Below are positions 18,122 to 27,432 of a stretch of 64,000 nt of DNA, one piece after another. Source of the DNA: Bacteroidales bacterium. GTDB lineage: Bacteria; Bacteroidota; Bacteroidia; Bacteroidales; JAIOZK01. The position numbers were made by a program, and so were the translations under genes. The notes under the pieces are model-generated. The model ran no database searches and was not told where the DNA came from. It saw only the letters and a program-made list of their open reading frames with translations. Location: contig JAIPBS010000014.1 in the NCBI GenBank assembly GCA_021738625.1, positions 1 through 64,000 of the forward strand, given 5' to 3'. Every line of letters starts with the position of its first letter. Position 1 is the stretch's first letter.

Positions 18122-21100
18122 TTAATAGATCAAACTGATCTTTTTACTCGTTACTTCATTTTCGGTTTTGAAGATATAAAAATACAAACCGGGGTCAACT
18201 TTTACTCCGGGGTCGTTAGTTCCGTCCCAGGTGAATTTGTGTGTTCCGGCGTTCAAATATTCATCTGCAATGGTACGGATCATCCTGCCTTGCAGATCGT
18301 AAATTGAGAGTTCTACTTTCTTGTTTTGTTCAAGGTTGAACTCAAATGTGATGCTATGGCTAAAAGGATTCGGATAGGCCGTCATCTCAGTTTTGCTGAG
18401 TTGCTCTGCTTCTGTTCCAACATATACATTGGTAGTTCCGAAGAAGTCGAGATATTCACGCATCAGGTTGGCTTTTGTAGATGGCATTGCGGCATCCGTC
18501 AAAGCGCCGAATTCAAAAGCCGAACCGATGGTTTTGTATCCGCCCGCATCATTTGCCACCGTGCTTCCATAGGATTCTTCTTCACTTCTCATAAGCACAA
18601 ACGCACCCTTGCTTCCTTCCATATAATACGTATTATAATTGAAATCTGAAAACTCAGGATCAAACTCATACATCATGCCTTCGGTGCAGGTTCCTTCTTC
18701 ACCATACATGGTATCGTAAGGGAACCAGCTTTCCATTTCCGTAACGATATTGAATTTGCTATGAACCGGATACTGCACATCGGCAAACCAGGTTCTGCGT
18801 CCTTCCAGGTAAAGATTTCCTCCCTTGTTGAGGTAATTATTCAGGGTCGTGGCTTCTTCTTCCGTAAGGGCATGATGTTCATCATAATTACCGAGTGTGA
18901 CGAACATGGAGCCATAAAGAGCGAAATCATTATCGGGAAGTTCGGTCACGTATTCATAAACCAGGTTCAGATCTTCGATGGCCTGTACCATGGCAGGCCC
19001 GCTTTTTAGATTCGGGTCCAGATCGACCACGACAACAGGGAACTGCCCGATCAGAAACTCGAATTCCTCCGCCAGGCTGAGATCATAATCCGCATTCAGT
19101 TCAAATTCAATCATTGCATCATGTCCAATGGGTGTTGATGCTGAGGCAAACAGACTGTACGCATTCGCCAGTGTGTCTTCCGAATCAATGTTTCCGTAGG
19201 ATAAATTATTCATCAGAATTTCAAGGTATTCATCTGTTGTAAACAGGTCGCCGGTGACATTGGTTGCCAGGGCGCCACCTGTGTTGGTAATGGTAATGTT
19301 GAGGTCGACTGTTTCTCCCGGATCAATCCTGCCGTTGTTGTTGCTGGCCGTATCGATGATCTCGTAAGAGATAAGTTCAAGAACGGGTGCGTAGAAAGTG
19401 TGCCCGAATTTGCTTTCCCAGGTTTCTTCACCGTTGGTGCAGATCACATCAAATGCAACATTGTGATCATTGGGAATTTCACTTGATACTTCAATCATAA
19501 ATCCACTGTCGACCGAAACGATCTCCTGCGACAGGATGGTACCGTAATATTCCGTATTATCGCTGATGTTGACGTATTCATCCTCCGTTGTGATGGTCAC
19601 CTCCACATTGTCCGTGTCGTCATTTCCAAGGTTTTCGATATACAGGCTTAAATAAACATTTTCGGCATATTCAAGCTTGCCGTTGTTGTTTTCATCAAAA
19701 GCATCATCGGAGTTGTAAACACAGTAGGGTCCTTCGGGAGAAATAACAGGCACATTTGCTTCATACCGGTAGTAGTTCGTTTTGGTAACGGTGACAATAA
19801 CAGTGTCGCCGGGTGTTTGCACCGGGATGTTCATTTCGACAGGCGCCCCGGTACCATCAGCTGTTGCAAGGATTTCTCCATTGTTTGTTAAAGCGATGAA
19901 TGATCCTTCATCGGCGGTTGCGGAAAAGGTTGTGCTACCACCAATGATAACCGGATTGTGAATAACCGTCAAATCCTGTGGTACTTCCGAATAGAGAGTC
20001 ATAAAAGCATCGCCGTGATGATGGAACAGGTGATAGGTCACCACCTTCACACTGCTGTATCCGGGCCAGTTGGATTGTTGCAGGAAGTATTTCCCTGCAG
20101 CATTACCAAAAGCTGGCAGCAAACCCCTCGATTCGGGATTGGTTCCGTAATCCGGCATGAAATCGGGCCACATATTATCATATAATCCCCAAACATAAGT
20201 ATCATTCACAAAGGAATAGGAAATTTCCGAGGCAGCGATCAGTCCGAGCGCTCCGGAATTTTGGCCATTGTATGTGTAACGGTGAAATTTTTCAGTGAAA
20301 CATTCCCCGCTAGTGTTGTACTTGCCCGTGAGGCAGTTGATCGACATGATGAATGTAAGATCGGTATTGGTAAGCCCGTTGATGCTGTTATTGTTGTAGG
20401 CAGGTTCGCCCCATCCGGTCACTCCGCCATGGTCTCTGTGCTGCAAAAGGAACGAACCGTTGTTGATGGCATTGTTGATGTCGGTGGCATTTCCGCCGCT
20501 CCAGTTTCCAAGCTCTGAAGGGGAAGCCGGAAGATAATCGAGGCCGTTCGGGCCAAAATAATTCATGATGGTGTTGGTGTTGGAAGCTGTCGACCAGGGG
20601 TCAACTGCAGGATTTCCATCATAGATTTCGTTTATTCTGACCGGGTTCTTGCCGAGTTCATTCTTAAAAAACCCACCAACGGTTTCGGAGCATATCTGAA
20701 ACCACCTTTCGGTTTGCCAGCCAAGCGCTGTGATAGGGTTGTCATAGAAATCAGGATTTGTGGGAGGGGTTCTTTCATAATTTAAAAACTTGGTCACCAT
20801 CACTTCCAGCTGGGACTCATTCTGGGCGGTGATCCTGGCCAAAACGATGTCGGGCAGGTCGTCGTTGTCTACATCGGCGTAAATGTTATCCGAAACACAA
20901 TAGCCATTCCAAACAGGCGACATGATGCGGTCGGCGGCGGAACTGCCGTAATCGCCAAGCAAAAGCACGGCTGCCGGTGGAATATCCCAATTGTTGTAAG
21001 CGTCGTTTAAATATTGCTCGATCAGATTGGAGTTGTTGCCACCGATGTCTTCCAGGGTAACCACATCGGTGAGGATCCCCTGTTTGATGCGGAATTGCTT

Positions 21101-21901
21101 GATGGAGTCGGCCCACTGCTGGAAAACGTCGTCATTGGGAGAAATGATCAGGTATTCGCAGCCCACATCATCCCTGTTGACATTGCTGAATTTCTTTGCA
21201 TAGTCAACCTGAGGTATGCTGTTCACATTGAATACGGCATCCTGCAGGATGGGGTCGAACCAGCGGCTCCTGAGCCTTTCTTCGCCAAAAGTGCCATTGC
21301 CGCCTTCAAATTCAATCTCGATTTCGAGATCCCGGTAAACCAAAAGTTCTTTGGTAACGGGATTATACTGGAAAGGAGTAACCCCAAGCATGACCACATC
21401 CATCCCCCTGATCTTTGAGGGTTCGGAAAGCGCTACCGGGTTTTCAGGATAAAATGCGTTGGTGCTGTATGCTTCCTGATTTTTCTCATATTTTAGTTGC
21501 TGGTTATCCGTGCCTTTGGGGATTTCAGGAGCAGGTGCGATGCTGATGTTTTCGATAAGCTCTGTTCTGTAATCGGTGATTTTAAGCCTGGCTGTGGCGC
21601 CTTGCGGTATGGCAATGTAACGGCCTTTTCCCGGCAGGTCGGGCATGCCCTTATCGTTAAACAAAAAGTGGCCCGGCAAGGAGATGGCTTTCATTTCTTC
21701 CCGATCGACCGTCAGCTCATAAAAACTGAAGGATTCAATGCTGTAGCCGACTTCCACACCCTTTTGGCCTGATGAGGTCAGCTGCATGCCTTGCTCATTC
21801 CAGTTGTTATCGTACTGGATTTGCTGAGCTGATAAGTTGCATGCGAAAAACATGCTTAGTGATACAATTGCAAGTGTTCTTGCTGTTTTCAAAAACTTCA
21901 T
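18122..21901 (-). CDS. Gingipain-like C25 cysteine peptidase with T9SS sorting domain, second paralogue
   Basis: 1259 residues. The signal peptide (SLSMFFACNLSAQ) is followed by a C25 propeptide with PGHFLFNDKGMPDLPG and a C25 catalytic domain. The dyad is His491 (DHGG) and Cys523 (SINCLTGKY), with the same 32-residue spacing as in the 4029-8513 paralogue. The Ig, CARDB-like and ~200-residue alpha/beta module (about 949-1157) also correspond. It differs at the end: the PKD-like units are absent, and a FlgD-like T9SS domain (about 1170-1259: AYPNPFSHS, YDLQGRMI, WDGTNDPG, KKISLIY) follows the module directly. Predicted to be a surface or secreted endopeptidase. It starts 6 bases after the M14 gene, so the two are very likely cotranscribed. 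Confidence 0.9.
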   Translation of the reverse strand: MKFLKTARTLAIVSLSMFFACNLSAQQIQYDNNWNEQGMQLTSSGQKGVEVGYSIESFSFYELTVDREEMKAISLPGHFLFNDKGMPDLPGKGRYIAIPQGATARLKITDYRTELIENISIAPAPEIPKGTDNQQLKYEKNQEAYSTNAFYPENPVALSEPSKIRGMDVVMLGVTPFQYNPVTKELLVYRDLEIEIEFEGGNGTFGEERLRSRWFDPILQDAVFNVNSIPQVDYAKKFSNVNRDDVGCEYLIISPNDDVFQQWADSIKQFRIKQGILTDVVTLEDIGGNNSNLIEQYLNDAYNNWDIPPAAVLLLGDYGSSAADRIMSPVWNGYCVSDNIYADVDNDDLPDIVLARITAQNESQLEVMVTKFLNYERTPPTNPDFYDNPITALGWQTERWFQICSETVGGFFKNELGKNPVRINEIYDGNPAVDPWSTASNTNTIMNYFGPNGLDYLPASPSELGNWSGGNATDINNAINNGSFLLQHRDHGGVTGWGEPAYNNNSINGLTNTDLTFIMSINCLTGKYNTSGECFTEKFHRYTYNGQNSGALGLIAASEISYSFVNDTYVWGLYDNMWPDFMPDYGTNPESRGLLPAFGNAAGKYFLQQSNWPGYSSVKVVTYHLFHHHGDAFMTLYSEVPQDLTVIHNPVIIGGSTTFSATADEGSFIALTNNGEILATADGTGAPVEMNIPVQTPGDTVIVTVTKTNYYRYEANVPVISPEGPYCVYNSDDAFDENNNGKLEYAENVYLSLYIENLGNDDTDNVEVTITTEDEYVNISDNTEYYGTILSQEIVSVDSGFMIEVSSEIPNDHNVAFDVICTNGEETWESKFGHTFYAPVLELISYEIIDTASNNNGRIDPGETVDLNITITNTGGALATNVTGDLFTTDEYLEILMNNLSYGNIDSEDTLANAYSLFASASTPIGHDAMIEFELNADYDLSLAEEFEFLIGQFPVVVVDLDPNLKSGPAMVQAIEDLNLVYEYVTELPDNDFALYGSMFVTLGNYDEHHALTEEEATTLNNYLNKGGNLYLEGRRTWFADVQYPVHSKFNIVTEMESWFPYDTMYGEEGTCTEGMMYEFDPEFSDFNYNTYYMEGSKGAFVLMRSEEESYGSTVANDAGGYKTIGSAFEFGALTDAAMPSTKANLMREYLDFFGTTNVYVGTEAEQLSKTEMTAYPNPFSHSITFEFNLEQNKKVELSIYDLQGRMIRTIADEYLNAGTHKFTWDGTNDPGVKVDPGLYFYIFKTENEVTSKKISLIY

Positions 21902-21907
21902 AATCGT

Positions 21908-24900
21908 TTAATTTGAATTTATAATAATGCCTATTGTCCTGAAAGAATTCCCGGCGGTGAGCCTGCACAGGTAAATCCCACCGGGGAGTTTGTTACCCGA
22001 TTGGCCGGAGCCATCCCAGGGGAATTCATGTATGCCTTTTGTGAGCTTCCCTGAATAGAGCTTCCTAACCGGAATTCCTTTTTGATTATATATGGTTAAA
22101 TCTACATTTGTTTCCAAATCGATATAAAAGCTGATGTTTCCTGACGAGTTAAATGGGTTGGGCCCGGAACGCAGCCATATTTTATCCGATTGCGTTGTCG
22201 GAGCTTTTACGGTTGTGTAAAGTCCGTCGAAGAAGTCGATGATGCGGGAAAAATAATCTGTTTTTGTTGAAGGCGCCAGGCCTTCTTCCAGCCCGCCAAA
22301 TTCAAATGCACTGCCAATTGTTCGGTAAGCAACCGAATCGAATGCAATGGCTGCAAAATGTTCAGAAGATGTATTTTGCATGATCGCGAAAGCGCTTTTT
22401 CCCAAAACCCAAAGTTGATGGACGGGTGTTTCATTATATGAATATCCAAACAGCATATCATGTGTGAATGTGCCTTCCACCCCTTCGAAGCCGGTAGGCA
22501 GGTAGGTGCTGTCCGTTCCTTCTATTCTGAAATATCTGCTTCCGATACTATCGGGATTTCCCAGCCAGATGTTACCGCCTTCCATATATATGTTGCCACC
22601 GTCATCAAGGCATGCCTCAATCCAATCCGTTTCATTTAAGGTTAGTTGATGGGCGCTGTCGGCTGATCCAAGGCAGAGGAAAATATAATCGTAGTTTTTA
22701 TGACTGTAAGGCAATTCGCTAACTCGATAATAACCCATTTCCGCATCAATACAGCAGTTTTCCAGTTCCGGGCCGGATTTCTGATCCATGCTCAGATCTG
22801 CGATCAATACAGCGGTTTGCCCGACCAGCAGCTCCATCTCAAAAGAAAAAACATAAGTGTTGCCATAGGAGTGAGCTTCAAGCTCAAGAATTATGGTTTC
22901 TCCTTCTGCCTGATCTTCATCCACTGTGATGGTATATTTTTGTGTGATGTATCCTTTGGGATCGATGTTGCCGTAATAGATGGAGTCCGTCTCTATGGTC
23001 ATTTCTCCCGATAAGGGGTTAAGCAGGCCATAGGTATATTTCGCATAATGGGGTCTGATATTTACAAGCGGGACTTCGACTTCAACAGTTTCGCCCGGAT
23101 CGATGATGCCGTTTCCATTCCCGGTTACGGAGTCAACAATTGAGATGCGTCCCATTTCCAGGGCAACGGCATCTTCGGGATCGGCCAGCAGGATGGCGTC
23201 CAGATCGAAACCGGCATTATCCGCCCAGAATGGGCCGTTGCCATCATCAACAATTTTCAGGTACCGGATGTCGGTAGGTGTGGTGTCGGGCAAATTGAAA
23301 TATGTGGTGCCATCTCCTTCGCCAATCAATGTCCAGGGACCGTCCATCGTATTGGAATAATACAGGCTGAAACCTTCGGGGGAGTCGTCCCCTTCGTAAA
23401 CGGTGATCTCGGGTACCGCCCCGATTTTGATGCTGTCCAGCATATCGAAAACTGCCCAGCCCCATCCGCCAATGGAATAATTCAGCTGGTCGGGTTCGCC
23501 GAATACCGCCGGTGTGTTGCCTTCGTCATATGGGTTGTTGTTGGGAATTCGGCTGCTGATAAATTTATAGATGTAATTTCCGTAGGCCGGTTGCAGCTCA
23601 ATGTTTTGTTCAACAATGTCGGTATGATTTTCTATCTGGATTCCTTCAATTGTTTTCGATTCATAACCATTGGCTGTCACAGTGATATCATATGTTCCCG
23701 GTCCGAGGTATTTGTGATAATCTCCGACCAGCGGATCGCTATAAATCGGAAAGAAATCATCTACACGAATGATGGCCGGAACAGCTTCCCCGGTTTCCGC
23801 ATCCGTTATCATTCCCTGAATGCCGTAGCCCGCATATTCGATCATGGCAAGCATGGAAGGCAGGTTGTAATTGTAATAGGTCATGATTTGAGATGCGGGA
23901 GGTTGCTTGTTGTAAGAAATTTCCATCGACCAGGTAACCGAGCCCATGCTTCCGTAATTGCCGTCTTTGGTGCTGCCATTGATGTCGTACATGCCGGTAT
24001 TTCCCTGTCCAAAGGGAAGGTAGGCGTATCCGGATGTATCCGAATAAAGCTCTGCCAGAAAATCAAAATGCTCCTTGTCGGGGCATTCGTCGGCACGGTA
24101 GCTCCAGGGGTAAGATATGTACTCGATCCCACTGTGATAGGCTGTGTGAATAACAAACTGGTTATTCATCATACAGCTTCTCAATGCTTTGGATTCTTTT
24201 TGTGAATAAGCGGATGGACTGTTGCCCCAGCCATCCCACATATAGCCCCAGTCGCGGTTCAGGTCGACACCGTTGTTATTGTGCCGGGTCATGTTTTCCC
24301 GGCCATCCGGGTTTACCATGATGTAAAGCCAGATCTCCCTTTGGTTGATCAGATTTGTGATGGTGGTGTCCTCACCGTATCCGTAACAAAGTTGCCTGGC
24401 AAATCGGATCAGGTTTTCAGAGCATCCGATCTCATCCCCGTGTATGCCTCCATCAAACATCACTTCGGCTTCATTCTCATCAACCGAAACGTTGTCACTG
24501 ATTTTCAAGGCGCGCAGTTTACGGTTTCCATAAGAATAACCGTACTCATAAATTTTACAAATATCGGGGTAAACATTGGCCAGACTGTCCATGATATAGA
24601 TGATCTGGGAATATGTATGATAGCCGTCGCGCTGGTCCCAGAAACCCTGGTAGTGCCTGTTCAGGTCCTGAATCCGAATATCGTACACGACGCCTTTGTT
24701 TTCTAATTCCTTAATTTCTGAGGGAGTAACATAGAGAATGGCATGATCCGGGTAATAATCACCATTTAGCCGGAGTTCATTTAATACCCGGGCAATCTCC
24801 TGAGAGCTCAAATTAACTTTGATCTCCATTTCATCTTTTCTCCAGCCGGATTGAGCGACCAAAAGGAAGGATAAAAGGGAAAGCACAACAGTTGAGTAAA

Positions 24901-24910
24901 ATTTCTTCAT
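21908..24910 (-). CDS. Secreted M14 zinc carboxypeptidase with T9SS sorting domain
   Basis: 1000 residues. After a signal peptide (to about LLVAQ) and a short N-terminal domain comes an M14 catalytic domain (about 95-360). Zinc ligands are His157 and Glu160 (GGIHGDE) and His259 (YHSG); Asn218-Arg219 (GVDLNRD) fits the substrate-carboxylate site, and Glu330 (WSMEIS) fits the general base. A carboxypeptidase regulatory-like domain (about 363-440), a beta-rich domain, a CARDB-like domain, the ~200-residue alpha/beta module (about 697-899) and a FlgD-like T9SS sorting domain (about 905-1000: GPNPFNSSG, WDGSGQSG) follow. It would trim C-terminal residues from extracellular peptides. It is the first gene of the M14-C25-BNR-BNR run and complements the endopeptidase encoded next to it. 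Confidence 0.9.
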   Translation of the reverse strand: MKKFYSTVVLSLLSFLLVAQSGWRKDEMEIKVNLSSQEIARVLNELRLNGDYYPDHAILYVTPSEIKELENKGVVYDIRIQDLNRHYQGFWDQRDGYHTYSQIIYIMDSLANVYPDICKIYEYGYSYGNRKLRALKISDNVSVDENEAEVMFDGGIHGDEIGCSENLIRFARQLCYGYGEDTTITNLINQREIWLYIMVNPDGRENMTRHNNNGVDLNRDWGYMWDGWGNSPSAYSQKESKALRSCMMNNQFVIHTAYHSGIEYISYPWSYRADECPDKEHFDFLAELYSDTSGYAYLPFGQGNTGMYDINGSTKDGNYGSMGSVTWSMEISYNKQPPASQIMTYYNYNLPSMLAMIEYAGYGIQGMITDAETGEAVPAIIRVDDFFPIYSDPLVGDYHKYLGPGTYDITVTANGYESKTIEGIQIENHTDIVEQNIELQPAYGNYIYKFISSRIPNNNPYDEGNTPAVFGEPDQLNYSIGGWGWAVFDMLDSIKIGAVPEITVYEGDDSPEGFSLYYSNTMDGPWTLIGEGDGTTYFNLPDTTPTDIRYLKIVDDGNGPFWADNAGFDLDAILLADPEDAVALEMGRISIVDSVTGNGNGIIDPGETVEVEVPLVNIRPHYAKYTYGLLNPLSGEMTIETDSIYYGNIDPKGYITQKYTITVDEDQAEGETIILELEAHSYGNTYVFSFEMELLVGQTAVLIADLSMDQKSGPELENCCIDAEMGYYRVSELPYSHKNYDYIFLCLGSADSAHQLTLNETDWIEACLDDGGNIYMEGGNIWLGNPDSIGSRYFRIEGTDSTYLPTGFEGVEGTFTHDMLFGYSYNETPVHQLWVLGKSAFAIMQNTSSEHFAAIAFDSVAYRTIGSAFEFGGLEEGLAPSTKTDYFSRIIDFFDGLYTTVKAPTTQSDKIWLRSGPNPFNSSGNISFYIDLETNVDLTIYNQKGIPVRKLYSGKLTKGIHEFPWDGSGQSGNKLPGGIYLCRLTAGNSFRTIGIIINSN

Positions 24911-25032
24911 TCTTCTATTCCTCGATTGATCCGGGAAAGGGTAATTGTTGATACCAGCTCTTGTAGTTCAGACCCGTGACTTTGTAAGCAGTTATTTATG
25001 TATCTGAATATGCTCCTCCCGAATATAGCCCT

Positions 25033-25040
25033 CAAATGTA
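25033..25040 (-). promoter_or_regulatory. Possible -7 box for the M14-C25-BNR operon
   Basis: Reads TACATTTG on the minus strand, matching TAnnTTTG, in the 249-bp gap upstream of the M14 gene. It would give a leader of about 115 bases. No -33 partner is obvious at standard spacing. Confidence 0.3.
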
Positions 25041-25159
25041 TTAAAATATTTGAAAGCAGAAGCTTTTCTCCTAAAAATTCAATTGTTAAAAGCCTGTTAA
25101 ATAATTGTGTAATGGTTCGGTTTATTTGATTGAAAAACCCTGTTCAGGTAATATTTGGT

Positions 25160-26233
25160 TTAGTACGTTTTCGGCTGTATTTCTCCTTTGATCACTCTGA
25201 GCACATTCATGGCCAGCGCTCTCATTTCATCTTCACCGGGGTAGATATGTACCGGTCCAAAGCGATGCACCCGCTCAACGATGCGGTTCACGAACCATTT
25301 GTCGTGGGCGATCCCGCCGGTGATCAGGATGCCGTCAACTTCACCATTCAACACGGCTGCCATTCCGCCGATCGCTTTAGAAACCTGGTATGACATGGCG
25401 TCATAGATCATTTCGGCTTCTTTGTCTCCCTTTTCAACGCGTTTTTCCACTTCATAGGCATTGTTGGTTTTCAGGTAGGCCACCATGCCGCCTTCTCCCT
25501 TAATCATTTTCATGATCTCTTTCTGGCTAAATTCTCCGCTGAAACACAATCTGACCAGATCTCCAACCGGCAGGGTCCCGCTGCGCTCGGGGGAGAAGGG
25601 TCCTTCTCCGTCCAGGCCCTGGTTCACGTCGATCACTCTTCCTTTGCGGTGGGCGCCCACAGTGATACCGCCGCCCAGGTGCACTACGATCAGGTTAAGG
25701 TCTTCATATTTTTTCAGGATGGATTTGGCATGTTCATGTGCTACTGCCTTCTGGTTTAGCGCATGAAAAATGGAAAGGCGTTTGAAACGGGGGTGGCCCG
25801 ATATTCGTGCAATATCATCAAGTTCGTCCACCACCACTGGATTGGTGATGTAGGCTTTGCAATCGGGCAGCGATTGGGCAATATCATCGGCGATCAAACC
25901 ACCCAGGTTGGAAGCATGTTCTCCAAGCGGGCTGTTTTGCAAATCGTGCTTCATTTTATCATTGACCATGTAAACGCCGGATTCGATGGGTCGGACTAAG
26001 CCACCCCGGCCTACAACGGCTTTCACATGATCTTCTGTTACGTCTGCATTATCCAGTTCACGGATGATGATGTGTTTACGAAACTGGAACTGATCGGTGA
26101 TCTTTTCGAATTTGCTTAGCTCCTCGATTTTGTGCTTGATGTTTTTGATGAATATAGGTTCTTCATTCTGAAAAACAGCGATTTTGGTAGAGGTTGATCC
26201 GGGGTTTATTGCTAAGATTCGAATTATTTCCAT
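25160..26233 (-). CDS. buk: Butyrate kinase
   Basis: 357 residues from ATG 26233; upstream in-frame codons run through a palindromic repeat and are not protein-like. Catalyses butyryl-phosphate + ADP to butyrate + ATP in the cytoplasm, the ATP-yielding last step of butyrate formation. ASKHA-fold acetate/butyrate kinase motifs are present: AINPGSTSTKIAVF at the N-terminus, VVHLGGGITVGAHRKG (phosphate/adenosine site) and a C-terminal ILITGGIAHD. The length fits the family (about 355-360). The neighbouring ptb, 179 bp upstream on the same strand, supplies butyryl-phosphate. Related branched-chain acids are possible substrates, as enzymes of this family can be broad. Confidence 0.95.
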   Translation of the reverse strand: MEIIRILAINPGSTSTKIAVFQNEEPIFIKNIKHKIEELSKFEKITDQFQFRKHIIIRELDNADVTEDHVKAVVGRGGLVRPIESGVYMVNDKMKHDLQNSPLGEHASNLGGLIADDIAQSLPDCKAYITNPVVVDELDDIARISGHPRFKRLSIFHALNQKAVAHEHAKSILKKYEDLNLIVVHLGGGITVGAHRKGRVIDVNQGLDGEGPFSPERSGTLPVGDLVRLCFSGEFSQKEIMKMIKGEGGMVAYLKTNNAYEVEKRVEKGDKEAEMIYDAMSYQVSKAIGGMAAVLNGEVDGILITGGIAHDKWFVNRIVERVHRFGPVHIYPGEDEMRALAMNVLRVIKGEIQPKTY

Positions 26234-26261
26234 CCTGCCAAAATTAACATTATCTGATGAA

Positions 26262-26349
26262 TCCGCCTGAGGCGGACAAGGGTTCATTCCCCGCTCCTTG
26301 GTGCGTTTTTTAATATTTCATATAATACCCGCTGCTTTACGGCGGGGTA
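26262..26349. repeat. Palindromic repeats in the ptb-buk gap
   Basis: Positions 26262-26276 read TCCGCCTGAGGCGGA, a perfect palindrome with 7-base arms. Positions 26326-26349 form a second hairpin (TACCCGC ... GCGGGGTA with one bulge). Both look like scattered intergenic palindromes of the REP kind rather than terminators, since neither has a T-run on the minus strand. They lie between two genes expected to be cotranscribed. Confidence 0.5.
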
Positions 26350-26412
26350 ATTTATTATGTCCATCTGTTTGTTGTTACACACGTCTTTGTTCAGGATATA
26401 AAATTAAGAAAA

Positions 26413-27309
26413 TCAGCTGATCGCGGCTGCCAGAGCAATGGATAAAAACTTGCTTTTTTCCGAATCGGCCCTGGAGGTTAAAACCACGGGTGCTTTGGCG
26501 CCCATGATCACGGCTGCTGAGTTGGCTCCGCCCAGGAAGTTCAGGGCCTTATAAAGAATATTGGCCCCGTCGATATTGGGCGCCAGGATGATATCCACAT
26601 CTCCGGCTACATCGCTGATGATGTTTTTTTGCTCGGCCGACCTTCTGGAAACGGCATTGTCAATGGCCAACGGACCGTCGATTGTGCAGCCTGTGATCTG
26701 CCGCCTGTAATTCATCATGCTGATGGTGGCTGCATGCATGGTGGCTTCCATCTTGGGGTTGATGGTTTCGACCGATCCTACAATGGCTACTTTTGGGTTT
26801 TCATGTCCGAGCTTGTGAAATAATTCAACTGCGTTTTTAATAATCTCGATTTTTTCATGCAACTCGGGATACACGTTCATAGCAGCGTCGGTCACCCCGA
26901 GGAGCTTATGGTAGAAGGGGGATTCAAATACGGCTACATGACTCAGGGTATCCCCTTTGCGTAGTCCTTTTTCCTTATCAAGCACAGCCTTCAACAATTT
27001 ACCGGTACTCACCATACCCTTCATCAGGATATCAGCTTTCCCCTCTTTAACCAACGAGGCAGCTTTAAATGAAGCCTCTCCGTGATCCGTGGTATGGATG
27101 AGTTCGACATCATCTATATTGAAGTTGATTTTTTTGCAGATGTTGTGGATCCTGTCTTTGTCGCCTACAAAAATGGGTTCGATGATGTTTTCTTTCCTCG
27201 CATTTTGAATGGCTTCCAGCACATCCTGATCCCCGGCCGCTGCCACAGCGATCTTCCTGGATTTCTTTTTTTTGGCGATTTCAACCAATTCGGTTAAGTG
27301 CTTGATCAT
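26413..27309 (-). CDS. ptb: Phosphate butyryltransferase
   Basis: 298 residues; converts butyryl-CoA + phosphate to butyryl-phosphate + CoA. It belongs to the phosphate acetyl/butyryltransferase family (PF01515). Visible family segments are DILMKGMVSTGKLLKAVLD, VTDAAMNVYP, GCTIDGPLAIDNA and the C-terminal PNIDGANILYKALNFLGG. The length matches Ptb (about 300) rather than acetyl-specific Pta (about 330). Adjacency to buk supports the butyryl (or branched-acyl) assignment over acetyl. A TAnnTTTG box lies about 50 bp upstream of the start. Confidence 0.93.
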   Translation of the reverse strand: MIKHLTELVEIAKKKKSRKIAVAAAGDQDVLEAIQNARKENIIEPIFVGDKDRIHNICKKINFNIDDVELIHTTDHGEASFKAASLVKEGKADILMKGMVSTGKLLKAVLDKEKGLRKGDTLSHVAVFESPFYHKLLGVTDAAMNVYPELHEKIEIIKNAVELFHKLGHENPKVAIVGSVETINPKMEATMHAATISMMNYRRQITGCTIDGPLAIDNAVSRRSAEQKNIISDVAGDVDIILAPNIDGANILYKALNFLGGANSAAVIMGAKAPVVLTSRADSEKSKFLSIALAAAIS

Positions 27310-27358
27310 TGTAAAATCCTATTGTTTAGATTAATACACAGTGATTTATAAGGAATTG

Positions 27359-27366
27359 CAAAAGTA
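27359..27366 (-). promoter_or_regulatory. Probable -7 box upstream of ptb
   Basis: Reads TACTTTTG on the minus strand, fitting TAnnTTTG, and predicts a leader of about 43 bases for ptb. A matching -33 element was not found. Confidence 0.4.
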
Positions 27367-27432
27367 CAAATTAATCCCGAAAGGGGGGTAAGTCATTGTG
27401 AATATTTTCACAGAGGTTGAAAAAATCGCGAG

